This document shows positions 39,637 through 49,164 of a stretch of 64,000 nucleotides of DNA, piece after piece; position 1 is the first letter of the stretch, and every line of letters begins with the position of its first letter. The stretch comes from Microbacterium sp. CH12i. GTDB taxonomy: Bacteria; Actinomycetota; Actinomycetes; Actinomycetales; Microbacteriaceae. Position numbers and translations under genes: made by a program. Under the pieces are notes generated by a model. The model was not told the DNA's origin and searched no databases. It saw only the letters and a list, made by a program, of their open reading frames with translations. The DNA is taken from positions 226,542-290,541 of the forward strand of contig NZ_JHET01000002.1 of NCBI RefSeq assembly GCF_000685355.1. The letters are read 5' to 3'.

Positions 39637-40722
39637 TCAGGGCGACTTCGTGCTGACCCGCTCGATCAGCTGAGCGGGAATCACACTCGGCGCTTCAACC
39701 GCGCCGCCTTCAATCTCCGCAATGAGCGCCGACACCGCGGCTGTCGCTAGCTCAGTGAAGTCCTGCCGAATCGTTGTCAACGGCGGGCGGTAGTTCGCGG
39801 CATCCGGCACGTCGTCAAACCCGATCACGCTCACGTCTTCGGGTACCCGTCGGCCCTGATCGGTGAGCGCGCGGATGAGTCCGAGCGCCATCTGGTCATT
39901 CGCGCAGAACACCGCGGTCGCACCCTGCAACTCGGCACCCGCCGCGTGACCGGATTCTGCCGACCAATCACCCCGCACCAGCTCGTCAGGCTGAATGCTC
40001 ATGGCCTGCAGCGTCTCACGCCAGCCACGCTCGCGCTCGTCCGCTGCGAAAGAACCGGCGGGACCAGCGAGATGCCTGACCGTTGCATGCCCAAGCTCAA
40101 GCAGCCGACGTGTCGCCGCGGCGGCTCCGCCGGCGTGATCGCTGCGCACAGTGCGACGACCGGCTGCTGTGGGTGCGTCAACTACGACAAGCCGCACTCC
40201 AGCAGGCAGGTCATCGGCCTGCAACAGCGCGGACGCCTCGTTCAGCACAATTGCGCCGTCAACGCCCTGCTCGTGCAACCGCGCGAACGCTGTCGCCACC
40301 GAACCTTCGGCCGTAACGACCAGCAGTGCGTAGCCGCGCTGTTCTGCCGCCTCTGCCGTGGCCTGCAGCATCCGCGAATTTCCGACCGTCGCGAGTGTCG
40401 TCACGACCAGGCCGATGGTCTGCGTGCGTCCGGTACGCAGGGCGCGCGCTGCGCGGTGCGGTCGGTAGCCGAGCTCAGCCATGGCCTGCTCGACGCGGAC
40501 ACGGGTGGCGGGATCAACGCGCGGGCTGCTGTTGACGACGCGCGACACCGTTTGGCCTGAGACTCCGGCGCGAGTGGCGACCTGCGCCATGGACACGCGG
40601 CCGGATGATGCGTGGCCCGGCGCGGCCGGTCCGGAAGCGGCGCGGCGGCGCCCATCAGCACGCATCAGCTCATCTTCGCCCGGCATCCCTGGCTCCTTCT
40701 CCGTTCCAAACTCCCCGTTCAC
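39637..40722 (-). CDS. LacI-family regulator of the gal operon
   Basis: A LacI/GalR regulator: HTH MAQVATRAGVSGQTVSRVVN and hinge VRVEQAMAELGYRPHRAARALRTGRT, then a periplasmic-binding-protein-like sensor domain (FCANDQMALGLIRAL, IGFDDVPDAANYRPPLTTIR). Start is uncertain: GTG 40722 has GGAGG four bases upstream, while ATG 40686 has GAAGGAG six bases upstream. It is divergent from galT, with a LacI-type palindrome at 40761-40780, so galactose-responsive control is inferred. Confidence 0.88.
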   Translation of the reverse strand: MNGEFGTEKEPGMPGEDELMRADGRRRAASGPAAPGHASSGRVSMAQVATRAGVSGQTVSRVVNSSPRVDPATRVRVEQAMAELGYRPHRAARALRTGRTQTIGLVVTTLATVGNSRMLQATAEAAEQRGYALLVVTAEGSVATAFARLHEQGVDGAIVLNEASALLQADDLPAGVRLVVVDAPTAAGRRTVRSDHAGGAAAATRRLLELGHATVRHLAGPAGSFAADERERGWRETLQAMSIQPDELVRGDWSAESGHAAGAELQGATAVFCANDQMALGLIRALTDQGRRVPEDVSVIGFDDVPDAANYRPPLTTIRQDFTELATAAVSALIAEIEGGAVEAPSVIPAQLIERVSTKSP

Positions 40723-40760
40723 AACTCCTCCATGTTGACGTTACCACCGCCCGAGCGGTA

Positions 40761-40780
40761 CCGTGTTTACGTGAACACGG
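40761..40780. promoter_or_regulatory. LacI operator in the lacI-galT gap
   Basis: CCGTGTTTACGTGAACACGG is an inverted repeat matching at 18 of 20 positions, centred 17-40 bp before the galT start. It lies between the divergent regulator and gal genes. Confidence 0.75.
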
Positions 40781-40796
40781 ACAAATCTCAGGAGTT

Positions 40797-41953
40797 ACGA
40801 CGACCGAACTCGCGCCGGCGTGCTCCGACGGGCCACGCAACTGGCCGATGGCCGCGACCTGATCTACTACGACGATGCAGGCAGCGCACTCGGGGCAGAC
40901 CGCGCCGTTGATGCGCGCACGCTCGACCAGCGCCCTGGCACCGCGACGATGCGCCAGGATGTGCTCACGGGCGACTGGATCACTGTGGCCGCCAACCGCC
41001 AGAACCGCATCATGATGCCGAGCGCCGATGCCGACCCGCTGGCGCCGCAGACGCCGACGAACCCGTCCGAGGTTCCGTCGATGTACGACGTGGCGGTGTT
41101 CGAGAACCGCTCCCCTGCGTTCGGCCCTGCCCTCGCCGAAGCGCTCGGCACTGCCCCGGTCGCTTCCGACGCTCCGCGCGGACTCGACGACCTCGCGGCA
41201 CTCGGCCTCGGCCGCACCCGCACCTCAGTCGGCCGTTGCGAGGTCGTCTGTTTCAGCCCGGAGCCCTCCGGATCGTTCGGCACCCAATCCGTCACGCGGG
41301 CGCGCACAGTTATTGAGGCGTGGGCCGACCGGACAGCCGCCCTTTCGCTAATGCCTGGCATCGAGCAGATCTTCCCGTTTGAGAACCGCGGCGAGGCCAT
41401 CGGCGTGACGCTCCCTCACCCGCACGGTCAGATCTACGCGTATCCGTATGTCACTCCGCGCACGACTCGTCTGCTGGAAAGCATCGACCACACCGCACCC
41501 GATCTGTTCCAGCACATTCTCGAGTTCGAACAGAACTCAGAGCGCGTCGTATTCCAGGGCAGGCACTGGACGGCCTTCGTGCCGTTCGCCGCTCGGTGGC
41601 CGCTCGAAGTGCACCTCATGCCGCACCGACACGTGCCCGACTTCGCAGAGACGAACCAGGATGAGCGCGACGAGCTCGCACCGCTGTACCTGAAGCTGCT
41701 GCGAGGCGTCGACGCCCTCTACGACACCCCCACCCCGTACATCGCCGCCTGGCACCAGGCACCGGTGAATGTTGGTCGCGAGACGGTGCGCCTGCACCTG
41801 CAGCTGACGAGCCCGCGCCGCGCTGCAGACAAGCTGAAGTTCCTCGCAGGCAGCGAATCTGCCATGTGGGCGTGGGCCGCTGAGGTCACTCCAGAACAGG
41901 GTGCTGCCCGCATCCGCGAAGCAATCAAACGTGCAGAGCAGGCGAGCGCATGA
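40797..41953 (+). CDS. galT: galactose-1-phosphate uridylyltransferase (start frameshifted)
   Basis: Second step of the Leloir pathway. From base 40820 on, the frame is intact (VLRRATQLADGRDLIYYDDA), with PHPHGQIYAYP carrying the active-site HPH motif and HRHVPDF. The expected N-terminus MTTELAAGVLRR can be read from 40797 only if ACG replaces ATG as the start and one G is restored near 40812, after TTELA. CAGGAG lies at 40789-40794. Either the sequence has two errors here or the start is atypical. It overlaps galK by four bases. Confidence 0.87.
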
Positions 41954-43147
41954 CCGCACCCGCCCCCGAGACGCTAGCCCCCGCCGCGCAGGCCGTCGCG
42001 CTGTTCGAAAAGCTCACCGGCCATGCCCCGGAGGGGGTCTGGTCAGCGCCAGGGCGGGTGAACCTCATCGGCGAGCACACTGATTACAACGACGGTTTCG
42101 TGTTGCCGTTCGCGATCCCCCACCGCACATATGCCGCTGTCGGCATACGTGCGGACGGTCGCATCCGAGTCTCGTCGATTTTCGCCGAAGAGACCGTCGA
42201 GGTCGCGCTCGACGAGCTGAACGGCCTATTCCCGACCGCGACCGGTGAAGAGCCTGCTGTGGCCGAGTGGGCCGCGTACCCGCTGGGCGTCGCATGGGCA
42301 CTGCAGCTAGCGGGAGCCACCGGCGTCGGCGTGGATATCGCGATCGCTTCGGACGTTCCGGTAGGCGCCGGTCTCTCTTCCTCGGCCGCGATCGAGGGTG
42401 CCACGGCATCCGCTCTGAACGACCTCTGGAATGCGCAGCTCGACCGCATCACGCTGGCTCAGATCGGGCGCCGCTCCGAGAACGAGGCCGTCGCGCGCCG
42501 ACCGGAATCATGGACCAGATGGCGTCGATGCTCGGCGAGCCCGATGCCGCGCTGTTCCTGGACTGCCGCACCCTCGACGCCAACCTCGTGCCCCTCAGCA
42601 TGCGCGAGGCTGGCTGGCGATTCTGGTCATGGACACCCGGGTCTCACACGCGCATTCCACCGGCGGCTATGGTGAGCGCCGCGCATCGTGCGAGCGAGGA
42701 GCCACCGCCTTCGGTGTCCCTGCCCTGCGTGACGTGACCGTCGCTGACCTCGGCCGTGCCGCCGAGATGCTCGACGAGGTCACTTTCCGACGAGTGCGTC
42801 ACATCGTGACGGAGAACCAGCGGGTGCTCGACACCGTGCGCACACTCCGTGAGCGGGGGCCGCGCGCGATCGGCGACCTCCTCGTCGCCTCGCACGCGTC
42901 GATGCGCGACGACTTCGAGATCTCCGCGCCCGAGCTGGATACCGCAGTGGATGCGGCTCTCGCGGCTGGCGCGATCGGCGCGCGGATGACCGGCGGCGGT
43001 TTCGGTGGAGCGGCGATCGCACTCGTCGAGCAGTCGGCTGTCGAGACAGTGTCGGATGCCGTGACCGCAGCGTTTGCAGCATCCAGGTTCGCGTCACCGC
43101 ACATCTTCACCGTGACTCCCGCGGCTGGCGCCCGCCGCGACAGCTGA
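41950..43147 (+). CDS. galK: galactokinase (two frameshifts)
   Basis: Phosphorylates galactose at C1; GHMP kinase. The signature GRVNLIGEHTDYNDGFVLPF is in the first frame, with DVPVGAGLSSSAAIEG the ATP-binding loop. The frame shifts near 42493 (restoring a G gives EAVGAPTGIMDQMAS) and again near 42615 (restoring a C gives EAGLAILVMDTRVSHAHS), then ends in MTGGGFGGAAIALVE. Both missing bases fit the window-wide pattern. Length of about 400 residues is normal after repair. Confidence 0.9.
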
Positions 43148-43153
43148 GAGAAT

Positions 43154-43192
43154 CTAGGTACACGAGCTAGGTACACGAGCTAGGTACCCGAG
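43154..43192 (+). repeat. three tandem 13-bp repeats upstream of galE
   Basis: CTAGGTACACGAG occurs at 43154-43166 and 43167-43179, and CTAGGTACCCGAG at 43180-43192. They begin seven bases after the galK stop and end 13 bases before the galE start, and could form a regulator site or simply a spacer. Confidence 0.85.
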
Positions 43193-43205
43193 GAAGAGGG
43201 AACGA

Positions 43206-44180
43206 ATGTCCTGGATTGTCACTGGCGGAGCTGGCTATATTGGGGCGCACGTCGTGCGCGCACTGGGGAGCGCTGGGCTCACCCCCGTCATCCTCGATGA
43301 CCTATCCAGCGGGATAGCGTCGTTCGTACCCGAAGGCGTGCCTTTCGTTCAGGGCAGCATCCTCGATCGTGAGCTCGTCGAGAAGACGCTGCGCGACTAC
43401 AACGCCGAGGGCGTCATCCACGTCGCCGGCTTCAAGTACGCCGGCGTCTCTGTGCAGCGCCCACTGCACACCTACGCGCAAAACGTCGAGGGCACTCGCG
43501 TGATTCTCGAGGCGATGGGAGCCGTCGGCGTCAGCAACATCGTGTTCTCGTCATCGGCCGCGGTCTTCGGCACTCCAGACGTGCCGCTCGTCGTCGAGGA
43601 GACCGAAAAGAAACCGGCGAGCCCTTACGGTGAGTCCAAACTCATCGGCGAGTGGCTGCTGCGCGACCAGGCGATTGCGACGGCGGAGTCCGAGCATCCG
43701 TTGCGGCACACCTCGCTGCGCTACTTCAACGTCGTCGGCTCCGCGGACCCGACCGTCTACGACGTCAGTCCGCACAACCTCTTCCCAATCGTGTTCGAGG
43801 CGCTGCTCGACGGCAAGACACCGCGAATCAACGGCGACGACTACGACACAGCTGACGGCACCAACGTGCGTGACTATGTGCACGTCGGCGACATCGCCGC
43901 AGCCCACGTCGAAGCCGCAAAGCGCCTCGCGTCTGGTGCATCGATTGAGGCCGCATACAACCTCGGCTCGGGCGACGGCCTGAGCGTGAAGCAGATCATG
44001 GATGCCATGGCGCGGGTGACCGGCATTGACTTCACCCCCGAGATCGCGCCGCGCCGCGCAGGAGACCCCGATCGCATTGTGGCGACCGGCGAACTCGCTG
44101 CCCGCGACCTGGATTGGAAGATGCGCTACACGGTCGACGAGATGGTGCGCACCGGGTGGGAAGCGCGGCGCAACGCGTGA
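43206..44180 (+). CDS. galE: UDP-glucose 4-epimerase
   Basis: Interconverts UDP-galactose and UDP-glucose; 324-residue extended SDR. The N-terminal GGAGYIGAHV binds NAD, and the catalytic YGESK (Tyr/Lys) with upstream FSSSAAVFG is visible. GTNVRDYVHVGDIA and GSGDGLSVKQ are typical. It completes the galTKE Leloir set and is followed by the carboxylesterase with a four-base overlap (GTGA). Confidence 0.96.
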   Translation: MSWIVTGGAGYIGAHVVRALGSAGLTPVILDDLSSGIASFVPEGVPFVQGSILDRELVEKTLRDYNAEGVIHVAGFKYAGVSVQRPLHTYAQNVEGTRVILEAMGAVGVSNIVFSSSAAVFGTPDVPLVVEETEKKPASPYGESKLIGEWLLRDQAIATAESEHPLRHTSLRYFNVVGSADPTVYDVSPHNLFPIVFEALLDGKTPRINGDDYDTADGTNVRDYVHVGDIAAAHVEAAKRLASGASIEAAYNLGSGDGLSVKQIMDAMARVTGIDFTPEIAPRRAGDPDRIVATGELAARDLDWKMRYTVDEMVRTGWEARRNA

Positions 44181-45644
44181 GCGAAGCGCCCGTCGTCACC
44201 ACTGCCGCAGGCCCGGTGCGCGGCTTCTGGCGTGAGCCCGGCACGCCGGCGGCATCCGCGGCGTTCCTCGGTATCCCGTTCGCGAAACCTCCTGTCGGTG
44301 ACCTGCGATTCTCCGCGCCGGCCCCGCCAGAGCCATGGACCGAAGTGCGCGATGCGACCGAGTACGGCGCGACCGCCCTGCGCACGACCGGCACGGACAC
44401 GCTGATTCCGGAGCCCGCGATACCCGGCAAGAGCACTCTCAACGTCAACGTATTCACCCCCTCTACCGAGGCATCACTACCGGTGCTGGTCTGGATCCAC
44501 GGCGGCGGATACACCGAAGGATCACCCGCAAGCCCCTGGTACGACGGCAGCACCTTCAATCGCGACGGTGTCGTGACGGTGTCGATCTCGTACCGGCTCG
44601 GCTTCGACGGCTTCGGTTTCATCGATGGCGCACCGCACAACCGCGGAGTACTCGACTGGCTCACAGCCCTCGAATGGGTGCAGCAGAACATCGCAGCCTT
44701 CGGCGGCGACCCAACACGCGTCACAATCGGCGGACAATCTGCCGGTGGCGGCGCAGTGCTCACGCTGCTCGGGATGCCGTCGGCGCAGCATCTGTTCCAT
44801 TCAGCGTTGTCGATCTCGGGTGCTCTCGCCGACGTGCCGCTTGAGACGGCACGCGAGCGGGGCACTCGGCTCGCGACGCTCGGCGGCGTCGAGCCGACCA
44901 TCGACGGCCTTCGCACTCTCACTGAGCAGCGCATCCGCCAGTTGCAGCCGCAATCGGCGACACCGCGAAAGGGCGTCGGGATGGTCATCGACCTCCTCGC
45001 TGACGGCCTGCCTTGGGGGCCGATGATCGACGGCGAGCTGATCCCTCGCCCGACGGTCGATTCGCTACGCGCGGGCATCGGCGCCGACAAGCCGCTTCTG
45101 CTCGGCTCCGCAGACGACGAGTTCACGATGGTCGCCGAGAAAGAACGCAGCAAGGTGCGGATGATCCCCTCCGCAGTGCTGCTGAGGCCTTTTTTTGCGG
45201 AACGGGACTACCCGGCGCGCATACCTCGCTGCCAACCATGCGCAGCGCGCCAAGGGCAGCGCCGCGATGGTCGGCCGCTATGTCAGCGACCACATCTTCC
45301 GAGCTCTGGTGCCGCAGGTCGCCGAGGCACGCGCGCGAGCGGATGCCGAAACCTGGACGTACCGTTTCTCGTGGGTGTCACCGACGAAGGGATGGGCGTG
45401 CCACTGCTTGGATGTGCCGTTCTGGTTCGATGGGCTCGACCGAGAGCGCGTCGCGAACCTCGCTGGCCCGCATCCGCCGCAGGCTCTTGCCGATGAGATG
45501 CACGCCGCCGCTGTGGCGATGGTCACCGGCAGCGACCCCGGGTGGCCTGAGTGGCGCACGCGGCCCGGCACGACTCGGATCTTCGGCGGTGCCGGTGCCG
45601 AAGCGACCGACGACGCCTACGACAGCGTGCTCGCCCTGATCTGA
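44177..45644 (+). CDS. carboxylesterase type B (frameshift at T7 run 45190-45196)
   Basis: An alpha/beta-hydrolase carboxylesterase. The nucleophile elbow is GGQSAGGG, the oxyanion region is WIHGGGYTEGSP, and the N-terminal LGIPFAKPPVGDLRF is the family start. At 45190-45196 a run of seven Ts breaks the frame: with six Ts the reading is LRPFLRNGTTRRAYLAANHA and continues to a stop at 45642-45644, giving about 488 residues. Acts on an ester of unknown identity. Its GTG start overlaps galE. Confidence 0.85.
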
Positions 45645-45669
45645 GGGCCGGCTAGCTCCAGACACGAGA

Positions 45670-47151
45670 TCAGCGAGCGGACAGCCGCTCAACAATCTCC
45701 CGAACGAGTTCGTCCGGACCGCGGTCGACGTTCACGACGAAACCAGCTTCGTCGTCGTCAAGAGGTTCCAGCGTCGCAAGCTGCGAGTCGAGCAGCGACG
45801 CGGGCATGAAATGGTCGGCCCGGGCACCGGCGCGTTCCCGCAGCAGCTCAGGTGACCCGTGTAAATGCACGAACACCACGCCGGGCACAGCCGCACGGAT
45901 GCGATCGCGATACACCCGTCGAAGCGCACTGCACGCCATGACGAGTCCGGTGTAAGCGGAGTCCTCGAAGCGACCGCCGACCGTGTCGAGCCACGGCCAG
46001 CGATCGTCGTCCGTCAGGGGGGTGCCGGCGTTCATCTTCGTCCGGTTGGCGTCAGAGTGCAGGCTGTCAGCATCCACGAATGGCACGCCCAGCGTCTCGG
46101 CGAGCGCTATGCCTACGGTCGACTTACCGGCCGCAGACACCCCCATGACGCAGATCAGCGGGACATACTTCTGTCGCGCGTGGGTAACCTCAGCGTGCGG
46201 CATCCGCTCGAGCATGACGCGGATCGCCTCGGGATTGTCGTCGACGAGCACGGCATCCCGCCCGAAGACGGATGCCACCGCTCCGGTCGTTCCGCTGCCG
46301 GCGAAGAGGTCGAGCACCCGGTCGCCGGGGCGGCTCGATGCCTGCACGATCCGACGAAGAATTCCTTCGGGCTTCTGCGTCGGATAACCAGTCTTCTCAC
46401 GCCCAGTCGTGGGGACGATAGTGTGCCACCACACGTCCGTCGGCAGCTTGCCGCGCGCAGCTTTCTCTGCAGTGACAAGTCCCGGGGCCATGTACGGTTC
46501 GCGGTCGATATCGTCGGCGTTAAAGATGTGCCCACCTGGGGTTTTCACGTAGACGAGGATCGTGTCGTGCTTGGTCGGCCAGCGGCTGCGCGACTTGGCA
46601 CCGTAGTCGTAGGCCCAGATGAGCTCGTTGAGAAAACAATCACGCCCGAATACCGCGTCGAGCATGACCTTGGCGTAGTGCGCCTCACGGTAGTCGAGAT
46701 GCAGGTAGAGAGTGCCATTGTCGGCGAGCAGGCGCCAGGCCTCTTCGAGCCGCGGCATCAGGAAGTCGCCGTAGTCGTCGAAACTGTCGTCATATGCGCG
46801 CAGCATCCCGCGCACCCGCTCGTACTGGTGTCCGTGGAAGCCGTGGCGGATCTCCTTCGCCGGCGCTTCCGGTTCATAACTCCTCAAAACTTCGCCCGAA
46901 TCGGCAGAATCGGCGCCATCTGTGCCTGTTGCGGCCGATTCTGGAGGAGTTGTGAACGTGCGTCGGGCCGTAACCACCTGTCGGCTCTGCACCCGGCCGG
47001 TATTGAAGGGCGGGTCGAGGTAGACGAGCGTGAAGGATGCCGAGGGCAGCGTGCGCGCGACGGCCAGGTTGTCGCCCTGGATGATCGAGACCGCACCCGG
47101 TGCAACGGGCTCAGCGGCCAACGCGGAGCTCACGGCACGCGGTGAAGCCAC
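45670..47151 (-). CDS. DNA methyltransferase fused to gluconokinase
   Basis: A 493-residue reading with two enzyme parts. Residues of about 20-325 are a beta-class N4/N6 DNA methyltransferase (YLDPPFNTGR, DLFAGSGTTGAVAS, TEKTGYPTQKPEG-type region). Residues of about 328-493 are a GntK-type gluconokinase (VMGVSAAGKSTVG P-loop, VDADSLHSDANRTKM, ACSALRRVYRDRIR). They join at HARQK-YVPLICVMG. An ATG at 46164-46166 reads, after adding one C, MSPLICVMG, so a lost base could have fused two overlapping genes. Residues of about 67-91 come from the palindromic element at 46878-46951. Confidence 0.7.
   Translation of the reverse strand: MASPRAVSSALAAEPVAPGAVSIIQGDNLAVARTLPSASFTLVYLDPPFNTGRVQSRQVVTARRTFTTPPESAATGTDGADSADSGEVLRSYEPEAPAKEIRHGFHGHQYERVRGMLRAYDDSFDDYGDFLMPRLEEAWRLLADNGTLYLHLDYREAHYAKVMLDAVFGRDCFLNELIWAYDYGAKSRSRWPTKHDTILVYVKTPGGHIFNADDIDREPYMAPGLVTAEKAARGKLPTDVWWHTIVPTTGREKTGYPTQKPEGILRRIVQASSRPGDRVLDLFAGSGTTGAVASVFGRDAVLVDDNPEAIRVMLERMPHAEVTHARQKYVPLICVMGVSAAGKSTVGIALAETLGVPFVDADSLHSDANRTKMNAGTPLTDDDRWPWLDTVGGRFEDSAYTGLVMACSALRRVYRDRIRAAVPGVVFVHLHGSPELLRERAGARADHFMPASLLDSQLATLEPLDDDEAGFVVNVDRGPDELVREIVERLSAR
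46878..46951 (-). repeat. 74-bp ORF-invading palindromic element, copy 2 (in the methyltransferase)
   Basis: Starts AACTCCTCAA and ends CTGGAGGAGTT on the plus strand, so the tips pair. The length of 74 bp equals that of the cydD copy, and the minus-strand readings share AACTCCTCCAGAA and CGATTCTGCC blocks. It is translated in a different frame from the cydD copy (TPPESAATGTDGADSADSGE). Confidence 0.8.
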
Positions 47152-48179
47152 GCGTCAGTCGCGAACTTCGATTCGACGAGCGCCTCGGCGTCAGCGTACT
47201 CATCCGCGGCGACCGTGCCATCTTCGGCGCCCGTCAGCGCGCGGAACGTCTCCTTGAACCGATCAATAATCGCCGCGCGACTGAGACCGGTCTGCGTGCG
47301 GAGCGGGTCAACTCGCTTAGCCGCGGACGTCGTGCCCTTGTCGCTCAACTTCTCGCGACCGATGCGCAGCACCTCGGTCATCACCTGACCATCGATGTCG
47401 TACGAGATCGTCGCGTGGTGCAGCACTCCCCCATTGGCGAGCCGCTTCTGCGCAGCGCCGCCGATCTTCCCGGACGGGCTCGCGATGTCATTGAGCGGCT
47501 GATAGGTCGCGTCGACACCCAGCGAGCGCAGCGCCTGCAGCACCCAGTCATCGAGGAACGCGTACGAGTCAGCGAACGTCATCCCCTGCACGAGGGATGC
47601 CGGCACATACAACGAATACGTGATGATCTGCCCCGCGGCCATCATCATCGCCCCACCACCAGAGATGCGGCGCACGACGTCGAAGCCGTGGCGTGCTGCG
47701 CCCTCCGGGTCGACCTCGTTGCGGTACGACTGGAAAGAACCGATGACTACGGCCGACTCTTCCCACTCCCAAATACGCAGGGTGGGGAGGCGGCGGCCTT
47801 CACCGACGCGGGCGGTGAGCACCTCGTCGAGCGCGAGGTTCATCCGTGGGGAGACTGCCTTGTCATGCACGATTTCCCAGTCGAAGTCGCGCCAGCTTGG
47901 CGCGGTAACGAGCGCACGGCGCACGGCGGTGCCGACCGACTCGGGCGTGAAGCCGAGCAACTGCGCGCCGGCGGGAAGGGCTTCTCGCACGGCTGCGGCG
48001 ATGACCGTGGCATCCGATTCGACGGGAAGACCATTGACCGCGGCGTTGATGTCTTCGAGCGCCGTATCTGGCTCGAGAAAGAAATCACCCGCTAGGCGGA
48101 AGTCGCTCAGGACCCCGCCTTCGACCTCAAGATCGACGACGACAAGTTTTCCACCGGGGACTTTGTACTCACCATGCAC
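47130..48179 (-). CDS. lplA: lipoate--protein ligase A
   Basis: Attaches lipoate to E2 subunits of 2-oxoacid dehydrogenases. The 349-residue protein has an N-terminal accessory domain (HGEYKVPGGKLVVVDLEV, like the LplA accessory domain), then the catalytic domain with RRISGGGAMMM and KIGGAAQKR. The order (accessory first) differs from E. coli LplA. Its stop overlaps the methyltransferase start by 22 bases. Confidence 0.88.
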   Translation of the reverse strand: MHGEYKVPGGKLVVVDLEVEGGVLSDFRLAGDFFLEPDTALEDINAAVNGLPVESDATVIAAAVREALPAGAQLLGFTPESVGTAVRRALVTAPSWRDFDWEIVHDKAVSPRMNLALDEVLTARVGEGRRLPTLRIWEWEESAVVIGSFQSYRNEVDPEGAARHGFDVVRRISGGGAMMMAAGQIITYSLYVPASLVQGMTFADSYAFLDDWVLQALRSLGVDATYQPLNDIASPSGKIGGAAQKRLANGGVLHHATISYDIDGQVMTEVLRIGREKLSDKGTTSAAKRVDPLRTQTGLSRAAIIDRFKETFRALTGAEDGTVAADEYADAEALVESKFATDAWLHRVP

Positions 48180-48200
48180 GTGTACAGCTTAAGGCGTCGG

Positions 48201-48218
48201 CCCTTCGACAGGCCCAGG
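48201..48218 (-). repeat. dispersed short repeat, copy 2
   Basis: CCCTTCGACAGGCCCAGG, the inverted form of the CCTGAGCCTGTCGAAGGG-type repeat, between lplA and the lipase gene. Confidence 0.6.
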
Positions 48219-48233
48219 TAGCGACGGTGCGGC

Positions 48234-49091
48234 TCAGGAAGCAGCCGGGACGTGCTTGTCGAGCCAGGCGATGAGGTCGGCGCGTACCTCGTCCTGCTGC
48301 AGCTCGTTGAAGATTTCGTGTCTGGCATCCGGATAGACGAGTGTGGTGACGTCGGTGAATCCCGACCGAGTGCGGTATTCCTCGGCGAGCTTGTGAACGC
48401 TGTGCGCTCCGCCGACCGGGTCATCGCGACCGACCATCAGCAGCATCGGAATGTCGTAACCGAGGTTTCTCGCGGGGCGTCCGTAGAGCTTCAACGCTTC
48501 GAGTGGCCCGAACAGCTTCAACAGCGGAACGTTCGTCGTCAAGGGGTCATCGTCGAACGCCTTGCCGACAGCGGTGTCACGACTGAGCCACTCGTATCCG
48601 GTCGCGTCCTTGCCTTCCCAGCGCGCGTTCAATGGCGCAGCATTGAGATCGCGTGGTGTCCGCAATGCCGAACCGGAGAGGACCACGGCATCCCATGCTT
48701 CGGGGTGGTCGTTAATCAGCATCTGCGCCAGGAACGATCCCCACGAGTGTCCGAGCAGCACGAGCGGCAGGTCAGGGTTCTCGGCGCGAATAATGCCGGT
48801 GAGCTGCCAGATTGCATCCTTCGCTGCGCGCATTCCGCCCTTGCCGAGTCGGCCGAGTTTTGCTGGCCCACCATGCTGGCGAATGCCGGTACGCCCGTGC
48901 CCCCGATGGTCATCGGCGTACACGGTGAACCCCCTGGCTGTGAGCGCTGCGATCAGCGCGCCATATCGTCCGGCGTGCTCGCCGACACCATGCAGCAGCT
49001 GCACCACACCCCGTGCCGTACCTTCTGCTGGGTGGACGTCGTAGACGATCGAAACGCCATACGCGTCGGTGAACTCAGAGGTCTGGGCCAT
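48234..49091 (-). CDS. alpha/beta-hydrolase, monoglyceride lipase-like
   Basis: A 285-residue serine hydrolase. LLHGVGEHAGRYGALIAAL and DDHRGHGRTG are typical of monoacylglycerol lipases, the nucleophile is in LLGHSWGSF, and the histidine in YPDARHEIFNE. I chose the ATG at 49091 (MAQTSEFT). An upstream start would run into the divergent marR promoter. The natural substrate is unknown. Confidence 0.87.
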   Translation of the reverse strand: MAQTSEFTDAYGVSIVYDVHPAEGTARGVVQLLHGVGEHAGRYGALIAALTARGFTVYADDHRGHGRTGIRQHGGPAKLGRLGKGGMRAAKDAIWQLTGIIRAENPDLPLVLLGHSWGSFLAQMLINDHPEAWDAVVLSGSALRTPRDLNAAPLNARWEGKDATGYEWLSRDTAVGKAFDDDPLTTNVPLLKLFGPLEALKLYGRPARNLGYDIPMLLMVGRDDPVGGAHSVHKLAEEYRTRSGFTDVTTLVYPDARHEIFNELQQDEVRADLIAWLDKHVPAAS

Positions 49092-49143
49092 GAGGTCGAG
49101 TCTACGGATGCGCGGCATCCATTTCGTAGCCATTCTCAGAAAG

Positions 49144-49162
49144 CTTAGTTAGACTACCTAAG
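49144..49162. promoter_or_regulatory. MarR operator
   Basis: CTTAG (49144-49148) and CTAAG (49158-49162) form an inverted repeat around TTAGACTAC directly before the marR ATG at 49165, and between the divergent genes. Confidence 0.5.
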
Positions 49163-49164
49163 TA

